64,000 nt of DNA from Macrobrachium rosenbergii (Eukaryota > Arthropoda > Malacostraca > Decapoda > Palaemonidae). Of the stretch, positions 11,925 through 24,311 are shown one piece after another (position 1 is the stretch's first letter; every line of letters begins with the position of its first letter). The notes beneath the pieces were generated by a model, which worked only from the letters and a program-made list of their open reading frames with translations, did no database searches and was not told the DNA's origin. Made by a program: the position numbers and the translations under genes. The DNA is taken from NCBI RefSeq assembly GCF_040412425.1, contig NC_089749.1:31952313-32016312 (forward strand), read 5' to 3'.

Positions 11925-12655
11925 TCGGTGATTTTCATCTCCTAAATTTACTATTTTCATAATAATCTCCATTAGTTTCTTTGACATTTATTTTGATTGT
12001 AGAGGGCGATGAAATGACAAAAATCAAGAATAAATTTCAGCGATTACTCAGTGCATTTGAATGTTGCCATCAAAAGAGTAAACAACGCACACTGCCATCT
12101 ATTGAGGAAAATGAACACTAAACATTCACTAACTAAAGAGGAAGGATAGAAAACCTTCTCTAGCATAGATAAAGATTTATGCTTGCACTTCTTACTTCTA
12201 TCATCATCTCATCTCATGGGTGGCATACTGAATGGGTAAATATACAGCTATATAAAAGATACGATCACAACTGTCACCTACAGCCGTCAGCAGAAGATTG
12301 TAGGTGATAAGGTCTTGATCATTTCTTTTATATAGCTGTATATTTACCGAATCAATATGCCACCCATGAGATCAGATTGATGGTAGAGGTAAGAAGCACA
12401 AGCGTATATCTTTATCCATGCTAGAAAAGGTTTTCTATCCTTTCCCTTTAGTTAGTGAATGTTTAGTGTTCATTTTCCTCAATACATGGCAGTGTGCTTT
12501 ATTTACTCTTTTGACGGCGTTCAAATGCACTGAGTGATCGCCGAAATTCATTCTTTATTTTTGCCATCTTAATACCTTCTACAATCAAAATAAATGATGA
12601 AGAAACTAATAGTAATAATAATGATGATAGTAAATTTTGGAGATGAAAGTCATTT
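11925..12655. repeat. Large inverted repeat (hairpin)
   Basis: Two arms of about 355 bases (11925-12282 and 12298-12655) are near-perfect reverse complements around a spacer of about 15 bases near 12290. Matched landmarks are TGATTGTAGAGGGCGATG with its partner ending near 12595, CACTAAACATTCACTAAC with its partner near 12450-12467, and ATATACAGCTATATAAAAGA with 12327-12346. The arms differ by point changes and small indels. No protein is encoded in both arms. Confidence 0.85.
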
Positions 12656-12747
12656 GTAAACAATATGTAGCACCGACCTCGTGACCGCACAACGAATTAA
12701 TGGCAGCTGTTCAAAATCGAGCTGAACCACTTGAGTTCCCGAACCAC

Positions 12748-12775
12748 AGAATGCCGGTTTTAAGAGGTTCGACTG
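12748..12775 (-). mobile_element. DNA transposon terminus
   Basis: Reads as the right end of a TA-flanked element: GAGGTTCGACTG followed by TA at 12776-12777, so its reverse complement starts CAGTCGAACCTC. It may be one end of the element that contains the hairpin at 11925-12655, but a matching left end was not found. Confidence 0.35.
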
Positions 12776-13556
12776 TAGACATTTTTGACATTGCCACTTT
12801 TCCCAGGTCTAATTCTTGAAATCTTGACCTAAGTTAGGATATTGTGTAGATGTGGCAGGCACGTAGCCATATCTCTACACCATGTCAGAAAAGGTGAGCA
12901 GCTTGACACTATTGATCAGCATATATAATCATGAAGACATAAAATGAGCAAAAGTTATGAAATTTTATGAGGAGTAAAGGATGATTTATAGATAACAAAA
13001 AATAGAATAGATGAAGAATTGAATTCAAACATTAAACTGTTTTGATCAGAGGGTGGGATAAGTATGGTTTAGTTTCAAATTATCAAAAATGAATTATTTA
13101 AATGCACAAAATCAGGCCCAGACTTACTAACAAAAATAAATGATACGCGATAAAAAAATAGTGTTACTGGCTCCTCGAGTGCGGGTAGAATGTAGATTAA
13201 GCCAGCCTTGTCCCAGAACAGTTTCTTGCTTCTGGACAGCCCATGGATGGGATGAGTAGGATATCATGACAAGATTAAAGAACCTCAAACTGAGGGAGGA
13301 AAATTAACTTGAGTCAGGTTATAAGTCTAGAAGAAGTTTGACAGTGTAACTAATTGCAGCCAAGTTCATTGTCATTTAGGTTTGACTGAAGTCACTTCTT
13401 TGCTGCAGTCAACTCTTAATTTCTGTACAGAACAGGGATTTTCCTTAGAAAGACTGTGATTATTACTTGCACATACAGTACTTCTCTACCCCTTGTTAAT
13501 CTTGCAATATACCCAGTATATTCTAGCTGATCTCCAGGAAAAGTTTATATTGATGC

Positions 13557-14935
13557 TACTCTCATTATTATTCTTATTCAGAAGATAAATGAACCCTATT
13601 CATATGGAACAAGCCCAATCTTGTTTTCCAAGCCAAAAACCATATCACTTGTATGCACTAAAAATAACAGTGGACCAAGAACACTACCCTGTGAAACTCC
13701 AGGCACATCAGATCTTGGTTCGCTACAGATCCCATTAACAGCACCTCACCGCTGCCTATCTTTAAGGAAATCTATCTTGAAGTAAACCACAACATATCCA
13801 CTCACTCCAAGCTTCTGAGGTTTATAAATAGGTGCGTTGTGATTTACTAAATCAAAAGCAGCATTAAATTCCATCTGAATTACTCCACACTCAACATCCT
13901 TATCAAGATTCTCTTGGAAATGGCATGCCAGCTCAAAAAGAGCATCACACACACCTAACTGCTTCCTATATGCATACTGTCAGCTAACAATCCTTGAGAC
14001 TCCACATACCTATATAGTGGCTTAAAATTTATAGAAATTGGCCTGTAGTTACTGCAGTCTGAGGATATGACATTCTTTGGAATAAGGGCTCTATTGCTAA
14101 GCTTGTGCTCATCCGCAAGGATACTATGTTGACCTAAAAATCTATAGAATCTACTACTCTTGGGAGGCAACACACAAGAAACCTTTTTAAGAAACAAAGG
14201 GAAGAAACCATATGGATCTTTTCCATCCCAGCTACCAAGATTGTCAAGAATTTTCTGAACATCCCCTATAGTGAAATGCAATTTTTTTAAGAATAGGTTC
14301 AAGTATCTGGGAGATTGACATCCTCAGCCGACTGCTTAGCTTCAAAAGCTCGATGAAGCAGTTGAGCCTTTTCCTTACAGCCAGTAACCAATCTACCATC
14401 ATCTGTTAATAGTAGTGGCATGGAAAACTAGCCTTATCTAAAAACAGAAGATGCCAATTTGGTCCACCACAGGTGAGGCTTGAGTAACTCCTTCAAGTTT
14501 CCTCCTTAAGAAATTATTGTAATTTCTCTCAGCTATATAGTAAATTCTACTTGCAACACGGTGAGACTAAGAAAAAAAAAAAAGTGTCATTTTCATGTGA
14601 ACAATTTCACATATATCATCAAACCTTGGCTGGTCATTTGTCCTGAATTTGATGGCCTTCCTAGGGACATACCTTAATAAAATGGCCACCAGCATTTCAT
14701 TTCGCCTCTTCTTGGGAGCTGGATCTGATATAGCATCTGAAGTATTAATTGCCTAGCAAGTTTCAATAATGCAATCCCAATTGGCTCTAGATTTCATCCA
14801 TAAGGTTTTTCCAATGGTGGCATTAGGAATATACTGATTAACAGATATGTCCATCTCAATGGAGCAATGATCAAAAGTTCCTATATACTTGCAAACCTTT
14901 GATTTGACTATAGCTAGAACATCTGTAAATAACAG
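13557..14935 (-). pseudogene. Non-LTR retrotransposon (Jockey/CR1-like) fragment 1
   Basis: Minus-strand remains of the pol protein. From 5' to 3': the end of the endonuclease (GTFDHCSIE near 14850-14890), the linker, the start of the reverse transcriptase (IPKNVISSDCSNYRPISI at about 14003-14080, within the frame 13955-14302) and the next RT motifs (ALFELACHFQENLD, then FNAAFDLVNH, which replaces the usual FSAAFD, at 13746-13952). The part with FADD is deleted or unreadable. The 3' end is recognisable: GGGCTTGTTCCATATGAATA then an AAT-rich tail at 13557-13580, as in the second copy at 41115-41236. Several frameshifts and stops make it inactive. The 5' limit coincides with the edge of DIRS-B. 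Confidence 0.8.
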
Positions 14936-16266
14936 GTTTTGACATAGGAAAAACCTGTTTTTGGTAGTCGCTGTTGAGTCCTCAAGGAGTTACCTTCCAT
15001 GGTCTACCAGAGATCCATGGTGACCAAACTAATATCAAAGAATTCTCTTTTAGTTGGTCTTTGTGGCCAGGTATTGTGTCGTAATGATTAACATTATAAC
15101 ACGTGATGGAGTATATAATGGACTCAAAGATAGCGGGCACTTTCCCTTATCTTCAGTGAAGCTGAACCCAGTTTTTCCAACGTCAAATGAACCTGCAAGA
15201 AAGAGAGGTGACTGTTGCGTATGCGCATCTGCCCTCTTGTTTACAACAGGGCTGTTAAAGACCAAGGAGCCGTTACTCTGTTGGCCAATGTAGGATGATC
15301 CCTTGGCCAAATCCCATGCCTTTTTGTCAGGGAAGTGGGAGGGTTTTGAGGACTCAACAGCGACTACCAAAAATATGTTTTTTCCTGTTTTTGATACGTA
15401 GTCGCTTGTTTTGTTCTCAAAACCTAGAAAAAAATGTTTTTGATAGCAAAGTAAAAACATTTCTGGTCGAGCTTGTTTTGTTTCTCAAGGAACAAGGAGC
15501 AGTTTACCTAAAAAAATGACAGGTGACACTCACAGTAAAAAACCCCTTGTTTTTAAGCTCTGATACATAGTTTTAATTTCCCAACACCATTAAAAGTAAA
15601 AAACATTCAGAGACTTTGAATGGTCCGAAGGTCAATGAACTTACAGATTTCGTGACCTAAGAAAATCTCATTCTTTTATTGAGAAAATACTATCTTCAGG
15701 TTTCAGTAGGAAAAAGGAACAAGAAACTATACCATGAAATTGTCTTGTTGTATTGGATTTCTTTTTAAAGTTCTTGGCCACAGTGGCGACTTAATAATTG
15801 GTCAGTTGTTTAATGATGCATGCTGGGTTTGTTTGCAGCTTCTGATGGTAATGCTGAAGATCACCCGTTCTGGTTGTATTGGGTCCGCTGAATTAGGGTT
15901 GCACACACCTTGTTCAGGGTAAACTAAGCCTTTCGGGCACCCCTTGTTTTCTGAATCAATAAAGCAAGGGTTAGCAGTCTTGGGTTAAGATTGTAACCAT
16001 TTGTCCAGTTACTGATACATAGTGTTGAGCACCTTGTTAAGACTAACCATGCCATTACTGGCACAGTGTTTAATTTGTTTGATGCATTAATTTAACTGAT
16101 GACCACCCTGTACATTCAGAGACTTCGAATGAGACATTTCTTTAGAAGGCCAACGACATTCTTATTCTCATGATATTGTGACCTAGGAAAGGAGTGTGGA
16201 TTTGCCTTTTTAATGAGAAACTCTACTATCATTCTCAGCCCTTGTAGGGAGAGTGGACAGTTTGTG

Positions 16267-16671
16267 CTAGTGTGTAGGAAAATTGGACCCTCTGGGATGT
16301 ATGCTGTGACTTCTAGGAAACCTAAGTGCTTGAACCGGGCATAATGTTTTGTCTGCTAAATTGAGTTTTCTTATAAAAATAGATTTCTTTTTTAAAGGAT
16401 CCTCATTCTTGGCCAGGAATGATGGGCTAGGGGACAATAATAATTGGTCAGTTGTTTGCATGATGCATCGTCCCCATCTAAGAGAGCCCGGTTCACTAAT
16501 AAGAGCTTCTGATGCTAATGCAATCAAGAAGATCGACTTTTGTAGCATGTGTGTTGTGGTTGTATTGGGTCCACTGAATTGAGGGGTTGATGAAAGTCTA
16601 AGCACCTTGTTCAGGGACCAAGTAACTGGAAGCCTTTCGGGCATGTGCCTTTGTAGAGCAAAAGACTGCAA
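16267..16671 (-). pseudogene. DIRS-B tyrosine recombinase fragment
   Basis: The 134-residue frame contains a decayed catalytic-domain start: FLIALASEALISEPGSLRWG aligns with the SLASGARISELSAL block of the DIRS-A recombinase (43750-45174). Here the catalytic arginine of GARISEL is replaced (SEALISEP). The following LLLSPSPSFLAKNEDPL matches the DIRS-A stretch VLLSPDQRFLAKMKTL. The HxxR and final tyrosine region is not readable downstream. The fragment cannot encode an active enzyme. Confidence 0.75.
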
Positions 16672-17137
16672 AAGGGAAGTGACAACTTCTATACTGGAGT
16701 CAATCCTGAATCAATAAAGCAAGGGTTCCATTAATGCAGCCTTGTATGCCATGACTGTTGTAACCACAAGGTATTTGTCTTCAAAAGGGTATATAAGAAA
16801 AATAAAAAGTGTTTCTTATAGAAATCTCAACTGGGCTCTCAGTATGGATATAATCTAACCATATCTTCCACATGGATTGGTACTGTCAAAAAGATGTCTG
16901 TAATTTTTGCACTAGGTACCTAGCAATGTTGGATTGTGAGTAGTTTTCACGGTAGATAATATTTAAAAAATCCAAACGTGAAGGTCTTGGCTCAGAAAGG
17001 AGGATGCATAAACGACTTTACCTCCTACTTTCTGGGATAGAACAGAGGCGATAGTGGAATTGATCTTTTCATCTGTTGTTGAAGTAATAAGAACCAATGC
17101 CTGTTGGGCAATTTGGGGCTATTAAGTAAGCTGTTCC

Positions 17138-18588
17138 TTAGAAGGTTAGAAGTTTGCTAAAAACCTTTGAAATCTGGGACAATGGAGGAAAAAGATATCG
17201 TCCTCCCCCTGTTCCAGTCTTTAGGAAGGCATCTCTTGCTCTTGCTTGAATGTCCAAGTTTGGAGACACATATATTAGGAGTTTGTTATTCTCGTATGTG
17301 GCAAACAAGTCCACTTCCAGTTGTGGAAGCATGCTGGCTATTGTTTGAAAAGAGTGGTTGTCCAACATCCACTGTGTTGAGGCTGTCATTTTCCTCGATA
17401 AGAGAACCTGCTATTACAATGCGACCCCCAGTGAGGTGAATTGCAGACATGTGCCACTTCCCTGCTTGTGCCATCTGAAGGATGACTAGCATTACCATAT
17501 TGAGAGGAGGTGAACATGATCGCGACCTCTTGATGTAGGATACTATAGTTATGTTGTATCTCTCTTCTGGAGGTCTGAGTTTTTTGAGACAAAAAGACAG
17601 CCATCAGCTCCAGGAAACTGATATAAGAATTCCTCAGAGTAGCTGATCAACCTCCCTGCCACCTGACAATCCTCCAAATGTCCTCCCAACCTGTCAACGA
17701 GGAATCTATGTGTACGCCACTCATAAAGACAGGAGAGTCAGAGTGACCTGTTTCACCAGAGATTCCTTCCAGATCCAAGGCCCAAGTATTTCCCCAACTT
17801 TTTACTCTTTTGATGAGGTTGGTCTCCCATCTTTTTTCTTGCATGCAATAGCCAGAATTTGTTCACATTTTTAGTTGCAATAGAAGTATTGGATCTATTA
17901 CTGATGTGAACTGCAGCAGGCCCATCATACATTCTGATTGCAATCTGAAAACTCTGGGCTGCGCAAGGAACCTTTTGAAGATTTGCCTTATTCTGTTTTG
18001 AGTATGATGGGGAGAGACAACAGGCTGTGAAGAGTATCCCAACACAGTCCCAGCCACTGAAAGTGTCTGCTGGGCGTGATGTGGGATGTTTTCAAATTTA
18101 TTATAAAAACTTTTGACTGTCGTCTGTTGACCATTGCTCTTAAGTTTTTCAAGCACTCATTTCTTGTGGGCCCCGAGGTCAACCAGTTGTCTAGATAGGC
18201 TATTAGTTGTATTCCTTTTTCTATGAGTTCTCGAACAAATACCGTCGCTAATTTTGTAAAATATTATTTAGGTAATGTTTAGCCCAATGGCACGACTTTG
18301 AATCAGTACGTATCTTTTCCCTATCGGGAAACTTAGGAAGGGGAGAAGGGGAATGGCTATAGGGATGTGCCAGTATGCATCTTTCAGATCTACAGAAACT
18401 GTCCAAGTCCCTTCTAGAATGATTCAATGTACTTAAGCAATGGTAATTATCCAAAACTTTTGGCAAACAATGTGCTTGCTCAATGTTGAATGGTTGAGGA
18501 TCACTCTCCTTTTTGGAGGAATCCTTTTTGAGGACACTGAAGAAACGTACTTGGTGGCGAATATGTGCATGTTTCTCTATGGCCCCCT
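17138..18588 (-). pseudogene. DIRS-B RT/RNase H fragment, copy 1
   Basis: Broken minus-strand frames corresponding to the RT from just after its N-terminal block to the post-RNase H region. Visible pieces are the primer/DAYWH region near 18360-18400 (frame 18248-18466), HFQWLGLCWDT near 18040, the RT thumb/connection (frame 17863-18156) and the post-RNase H block LEVDLFATYENNKLLIYVSP at 17138-17389. The same block in copy 2 is at 22537-22830; by eye the two differ at roughly one base in eight. The upstream end stops exactly at the TTAA of the element 18593-22544. Confidence 0.75.
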
Positions 18589-21083
18589 TTAACCCTTAAA
18601 CGCCTACTGGACGTATCATACGTCGACTAAAATTGTCTGTTGGGTGCCGAGTGGACGTACCGTACGTCGACTACAAAAAATTTCAACCTTCGGTCAACTT
18701 TGACTCGACCGAAATGGTCGAAAAACGCAATTGTAAGCTAAAACTCTTACATTCTAGTAATATTCAATCATTTACCTTCATTTTGCAGCAAATTGGAATT
18801 CTCTAGCACAATATTTCGATTTATGGTGATTTTTGAAAAAACTTTTTCCTTACGTCTCATTGGTAACTCGGCCGAAAAATTTCAGAAATTCTTTTCGTCA
18901 TTTTTGTCGTAATTTTTGCACCGTTTATATTAGCCGTTACATAAAGTTTTATATATGAAAATGTGTGCAATTTCATGTAAAATACAACAAAATACAACCC
19001 ATGGTTGTAGCTTTTATCAGTTTGGAAATATTTTCATATAAATCACGATAACTGCCAAAATTTCAACCTTCGGTCAACTTTGACTCGACCGAAATGGTAA
19101 AAAAACGCAACTATAAGCTAAAACTCTTACATTCTAGTAATATTCAATCATTTACCTTCATTTTGCAACCAACTGGAAGTCTCTAGCACAATATTTCAAT
19201 TTATGGTGAATTTTTGAAAAACTTTTTTCCTTACGTCCAGCGCCAGAAATTCATTAAATCACGTTGTCGTAATGTTTGCACCGTTTATATTAGTCGTTAC
19301 ATAAAGTTTTATATATGGAAATGTGCGCAATTTCATGTAGAATACAACAGAAAATAACTCATGGTTGTAGCTATTATCAGTTTTGAAATATTTTCATATA
19401 AATCACGAAAACTGCCAAAATTTCAACCTTCAGTCAACTTTAACTCGACCGAAATGGTAAAATAACGCAATTATAAGCTAAAACTCTTACATTCTAGTAA
19501 TATTCAATCATGTACCTTCATTTTGCAACAAACTGGAAGTCTATAGCACAATATTTCGATTTATGGTGAATTTAAAAAAAAAAACTTTTTCCTTACGATT
19601 GCGCGTGGTAAATCGGCCGAACATCTCAGAAATTCTTTCGTCATGTTGTCGTAATGTTTGCATCATTTTACATTAGTCGTTACATAAACTTTTATATATG
19701 AAAATGTGCGCAATTTCATGTAGAATACAACAGAAAATAACTCATGGTTGTAGCTTTTGTCAGTTTTGAAATATTTTCACATAAATCACGATAACTGCCA
19801 AAATTTCAACCTTCGGTCAACTTTAACTCGACCAAAATGGTCGTAAAACGCAATTGTAAACTAAAACTCTTACATTCTAGTAATATTCAATCATTTACCT
19901 TCATTTTGCAATAAATTGGAAGTCTCTAGCACAATATTTCGATTTATGGTGAATTTTTGAAAAAAAAAAAAAAAAAAAAAAAAACCACCACTTTCCTTAC
20001 GTCCGCGCGGTAACTCGACTGAACATCTCAGAAATTCTTTCGTAACGTTGTCGTAATGTTTGCACCGTTTTACATTAGTCGTTACATAAACTTTTATATA
20101 TGAAAATGTGCGCAATTTCATGTACAATACAACAGAAAATAACTCATGGTTGTAGCTTTTATCAGTTTTGAAATATTTTCATATAAATCATGATAAATAG
20201 AAAAAATTCGACCTTCGGTCAACTTTAACTCGACCGAAATGGTCGAAAACTGCAATTGTAAGCTAAACCCTTACAGTCTAGTAATATTCAATCAATTACC
20301 TTCATTTTTCAACAAACAGGAAGTCTCTAGCACAATATTTCGATTTATGGTGAATTTAAAAAAAAAACATTTTTCTACGTCCGCATGTTACGAATTCATG
20401 CATCATTTTGTGATAATATTTTCTCTGTGTTGCTTTGATCGTTTTACAATTTTTTATATACCAAAATCATCGCAATTTAGTGTGCAATACAAAGAAAAAG
20501 AAAATAATGCGTTAGCTTTAACCATTTTGCTCACAGCGCGATTTGTATAAAATTATATATGAAAATTTTTTTTGCAGTTATATATTTCAATATTTATATA
20601 TAATAGATATTTTTTTCATTTCTGATGGTTGCATACTAAACTTTAGGCAATGACAAAAAAAGGAGCCAAAAATGAACTCTTAATCTTAAAAACTAAGCGT
20701 GCTGTGATTTTTGAAAAAAAAAAAAAAAAAAAAAAACTTTTTTTCGCTTGGCGCTAACTCCCAACGCGCGGCATACGGGAGACTTTTTGTAAATACAGGT
20801 AGTTGTCGACTTACGAGCTATGCGACTTACGACTGACCGACTTTATGACGGCTACGATAATATAATAATATATAATAATATTTAATTTTATATTTTGCTA
20901 AAATATGTTGAGCGCAAGATTTACGATACTTTTTTCCGCTACCAGCGCAGCGCTCATATCGAGAGATGCTCAGCTTTGGTAGCATTGTGTGTTTGTGTCG
21001 TTCGAAAATGGTAAAAGATTCATATTTTTGTAATGTATTTTGTATTTCTATTTTTTGCAAATAAATCAAATGTAATAAAAATT

Positions 21084-22126
21084 ACCGTATTTGATGGCTT
21101 ATAATACGCATGTCTGCATAGGACGCACCTTTTAATTTCAGCAGGACACTGAGGGGAAATAAATAAGGTTTCTAGCCTATGCTCATATGAATTTGGTAAG
21201 TAAAAACTGTAGTATTAGGTTATCATATGCATATTGTTTCTTACCAACAGAATCAACAAAAACATTAATAAAGAAGTTATTTACCATATTTATATTTATC
21301 AAAATATGTATTATACAATCAGCCATTTACTACGATCCAATAGATCCAACACATTCATTTGTAAACATTGTTTCTTACCGCCAGAATCAACAAAAACATT
21401 AATAAAGATGTTACCTATGGTAATATGTTATATATATCCATTATATATTATAAAAGTATGCAATCAAGGGGTAAAATTCAATAAATAAAAATGTTTCCTA
21501 TGTAACAGCTCGAGTCTCGTGAGCAACTGAACAAAGCCATGTTATTATTCTTAAAAGAGAATGCTAGCACGAGTTCTGAAGTATCAACTCAACGAAGCCT
21601 TGTTATTATGCCTAAAGAGAATGGTAGCAGGAATTGTCAACCACCAATTGATTGAAGCCATGTTGTTATGCATAAAGAGATTGTTAGCAGGAATTGCCAA
21701 CTAGCAACTGAACGAAGCCTTGTTATCCGTAAAGCTCTCGAGATAATCACCAATAGGTGGCAGCACACGTACTGTTTATATCTATAAATGTGGAATGCGC
21801 GATCCGCTGTAGACGCGGCGATAATGATATTAACATTTTAATGAAAATATCGATAATAACAACGTAGATATTGATTATAATACTAGCAGTAGTAATTGCG
21901 GTGATGGTGTGATAATGATAAATAATTATAATAAACGTTGTTTTTTAATAGGTTATTAGGATAACACCGAATTTTACACTAGGCTACATCATCTACGTGA
22001 CGTTTCATGTATAATTTCGGCCAAAATTCTTAAATTTTGAGCCTACATTGTGTACATAGGACGAGGGGATTTTTTAGGCCATTTTTTTGTTAAGAAAGTG
22101 CGTCTTATATACCCGTCAAATACGGT
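21084..22126. mobile_element. Nested element with ACCGTATTTGA termini
   Basis: Inverted ends: ACCGTATTTGATGGCTTATA at the left and, reverse-complemented, ACCGTATTTGACGGGTATAT at the right, extending into a shared GACGCAC-type block. It contains two copies of a roughly 165-base unit (TTGTTTCTTACC...AACATTAATAAAG near 21234 and 21367) and a three-unit 66-base tandem repeat (about 21520-21735). No transposase and no clear target duplication, so the superfamily is undecided. Confidence 0.65.
21520..21735. repeat. 66-base tandem repeat, about three units
   Basis: Units share AACGAAGCCTTGTTAT and AAAGAGAATGGTAGCAGGAA with changes; starts are near 21530, 21595 and 21655, plus a partial unit near 21715. 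Confidence 0.7.
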
Positions 22127-22548
22127 GTGTATTTAATTCAAACCTATAAATAAACAAAAGTAAATAATACGTCATACGTGTAGCGATTGGCAATGCAAAT
22201 GGCGGATAAGAAAATGTAAACAGACCAGACAGATGGTTTGAATGCCTACAATAAAAATGTTAAATACAGTAATAAAAGTAAGTATTAATCAAGGAGTTCA
22301 AGCATGATAAGATTTCATATGCTAAATTAAAAATAGGTACTATACATGCACATTTTTGGATAATATGAAATGTATATGTAGGCTAGTCATACTTAGGATA
22401 TATGATGGATAATATACGATAGGTACAGAATACATGTACATATGTGGTTGGTCGACTTACGACGAGATAGACTTCCGACCGCTCTGTCAGAACCTAATGC
22501 TGTCGTAAGTCGACGACTACCTGTAGAGGCCCGGCGTTAGAGGGTTAA

Positions 22549-24286
22549 GTAAGCTGTTCCTTTGAATTTTAGGAGTCTGCTCAAGTAAGCTGTTCCTTTG
22601 AATTTTAGGAGTTTGCTCAAAACCTTCGAAATCTGGGACAATGGAGGAAAAAGATATATCGTCCTCCACTTGTTCCAGTCTTGTAGGAGGGCATCTCTTG
22701 CTATTGCTTGATTGCCCAAGTTCGGAGATAAATATACTGGAAGTTTGTGGTTCTCGCATGTGGCAACCAGGTCCACTTCTGGTTGTGGAAGCATGTTGGC
22801 TATTGTTTGAAAAGAGTGGTTGTCCAACATCCACTCTGTTATGGCTGTCGTTTCCCCTGATAGAGTCTGCTATTACGTTGAGAGACCCTGTGAGGTGAAT
22901 TGCAGACAGTTGCCACTTCTTTACTTGTGCCATCCGAAGGATGGCTAGCATTACCATGTTGAGAGGAGGTGAACGTGATCCCGATCTCTTGATGCAGGAC
23001 ACTGCAGTCGTGTTGTCTAAACCAACAGAATGTGTGTCTCTTCTGGAGGTTTGAGTTTTTTGAGTGACAAAAAGACAGCCATCTGTTCCAGGAAATTGAT
23101 ATGACACTTCCTCATAGTAGCTGACCAACCCCTTGCCACCTCATGATCCTCCCAATGTCCTCCCTAATCTGTCAAGAGGGATCCTCCCAATGTCCTCTCT
23201 AATCTGTCAAGAGGGATCTGTGTGTATTGTCACTCTCACAGATGGAGGAGTCAGGGTGACCTGTTTCACCAGAGATTCTTTCTGGGTCCAAGACTGAAGT
23301 ATCTCCCCGACTTTTTGATTCTTTTGGTAAGATCTGTCTCTCAGCTTTTGTCTTGCGTGCGACAGCCAAAATTTGTTAACATTTTTCAATTGCAATCTGA
23401 GTATTGGGTCTATTACTGATGCAAACTGCAGTAGACCCATCATGCATTCTAATTGCCGTCTGGAAACTCTGGGCTGGTCTAGGAACCTTTTGAGGTCTTT
23501 CCTTATTCTGTTCTGAGTTTTGATGGAGAGAGACAACAGGCCCTGAGGAGTATCCCAACACAGTCCCAACCACTGAAAATGTCTGCTGGGTGTGAGGTGG
23601 GATTTTTCCCAATTTATTATAAAACCTTTTGACTGGAGTCTGTTGATCACTGCTCATAAGTTTTTCAAGCATTCTTTTCTTGTGGCCCCCCAAATTAACC
23701 AGTCGTCTAGGTAAGCTATTAGTTGTATTCCTTCTTTCCTGAGTTCCTGGACGACTACCGTTGCTAGTTTTGTAAAAATTCTTGGGGCAATGTTTAGTCC
23801 AAAAGGCATGACTTTGAACCTGTAAGTCTCTTTCCCTATCCGGAACCCTAGGAAGGGGCGAAAGGGAGCGGCAATAGGGATGTGCCAGTATGCATCTTTC
23901 AGATCTATAGAAACTGTCCAACTCCTTTTTGGAATGACTGAACGTACTTGGGCAACGGTAGTCATACGAAACCTTTGGCAAAGAATGTACTTGTTCAATG
24001 TTGATAGGTCAAGGATCACTCTTTTTTCGGAGGAATCCTTTTTGGGAACACTAAAGAGACGTACCTGGTGGCGGATATATGCATGTTTCTCTATGGCACC
24101 TTTTAATAGGGCCTTCTGGAAATAATCTTCTAGAAAGGGGTTTGATGCCTGAAAGAACCCCTTTAAAGGCGGGGGAGGGTGGGATGGGACCATTTCCACC
24201 CCAGTCCGTTGAGAACAATGCTGTGTCCCCAAGGAGAAGACTTCCATTCCTTGTGGTGTCTTTGGAGTCGACCCCCGACCAAACAA
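22549..24286 (-). pseudogene. DIRS-B RT/RNase H fragment, copy 2
   Basis: Best RT of DIRS-B. The frame 23654-24286 (210 residues) has LFSVPKKDSSEKRVILDLS, then SIDLKDAYWHIPI (first catalytic aspartate), MPFGLNIAPRIFTKLA and YLDDWLIW (YxDD intact). It ends near RKECLKNL, after which the frame shifts. The thumb and RNase H start are in 23207-23650 (FQWLGLCWDT, then VTIHTDPS). The RNase H end and the LFPP block are in 22537-22830. The right part carries a 39-base direct repeat (22549-22620: GTAAGCTGTTCCTTTGAATT twice). Multiple frameshifts make it inactive. Confidence 0.85.
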
Positions 24287-24311
24287 TTCCTACTGATATC
24301 CCACTCTTCCT

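Larger units (their letters stand above)
20796..22523 (+). mobile_element. Tigger/pogo-like non-autonomous element
   Basis: TA duplications lie at 20794-20795 and 22524-22525. The terminal inverted repeats are CAGGTAGTTGTCGACTTACG at the left and the reverse complement of CGTAAGTCGACGACTACCTG at the right. The insertion point is confirmed by the intact sequence of copy P2. No transposase frame is seen. It contains a second terminal-inverted-repeat element (21084-22126); without that it is about 0.69 kb. Confidence 0.85.
18593..22544 (-). mobile_element. TTAA-flanked satellite-bearing element, copy P3, with nested insertion
   Basis: Flanked by TTAA at 18589-18592 and 22545-22548, with CCCTTAAACGCC at the left and GGCGTTAGAGGG (decayed) at the right. 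It has five modules (GGTGAAT-type marker near 18820, 19200, 19560, 19944 and 20343). After removing the Tigger-like element 20796-22523 it is about 2.22 kb, as for the other full copies. The interrupted sentence is ...TTTTTGTAAATA|GAGGCCCGGCG, intact in copy P2 at 7208-7230. Confidence 0.75.
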
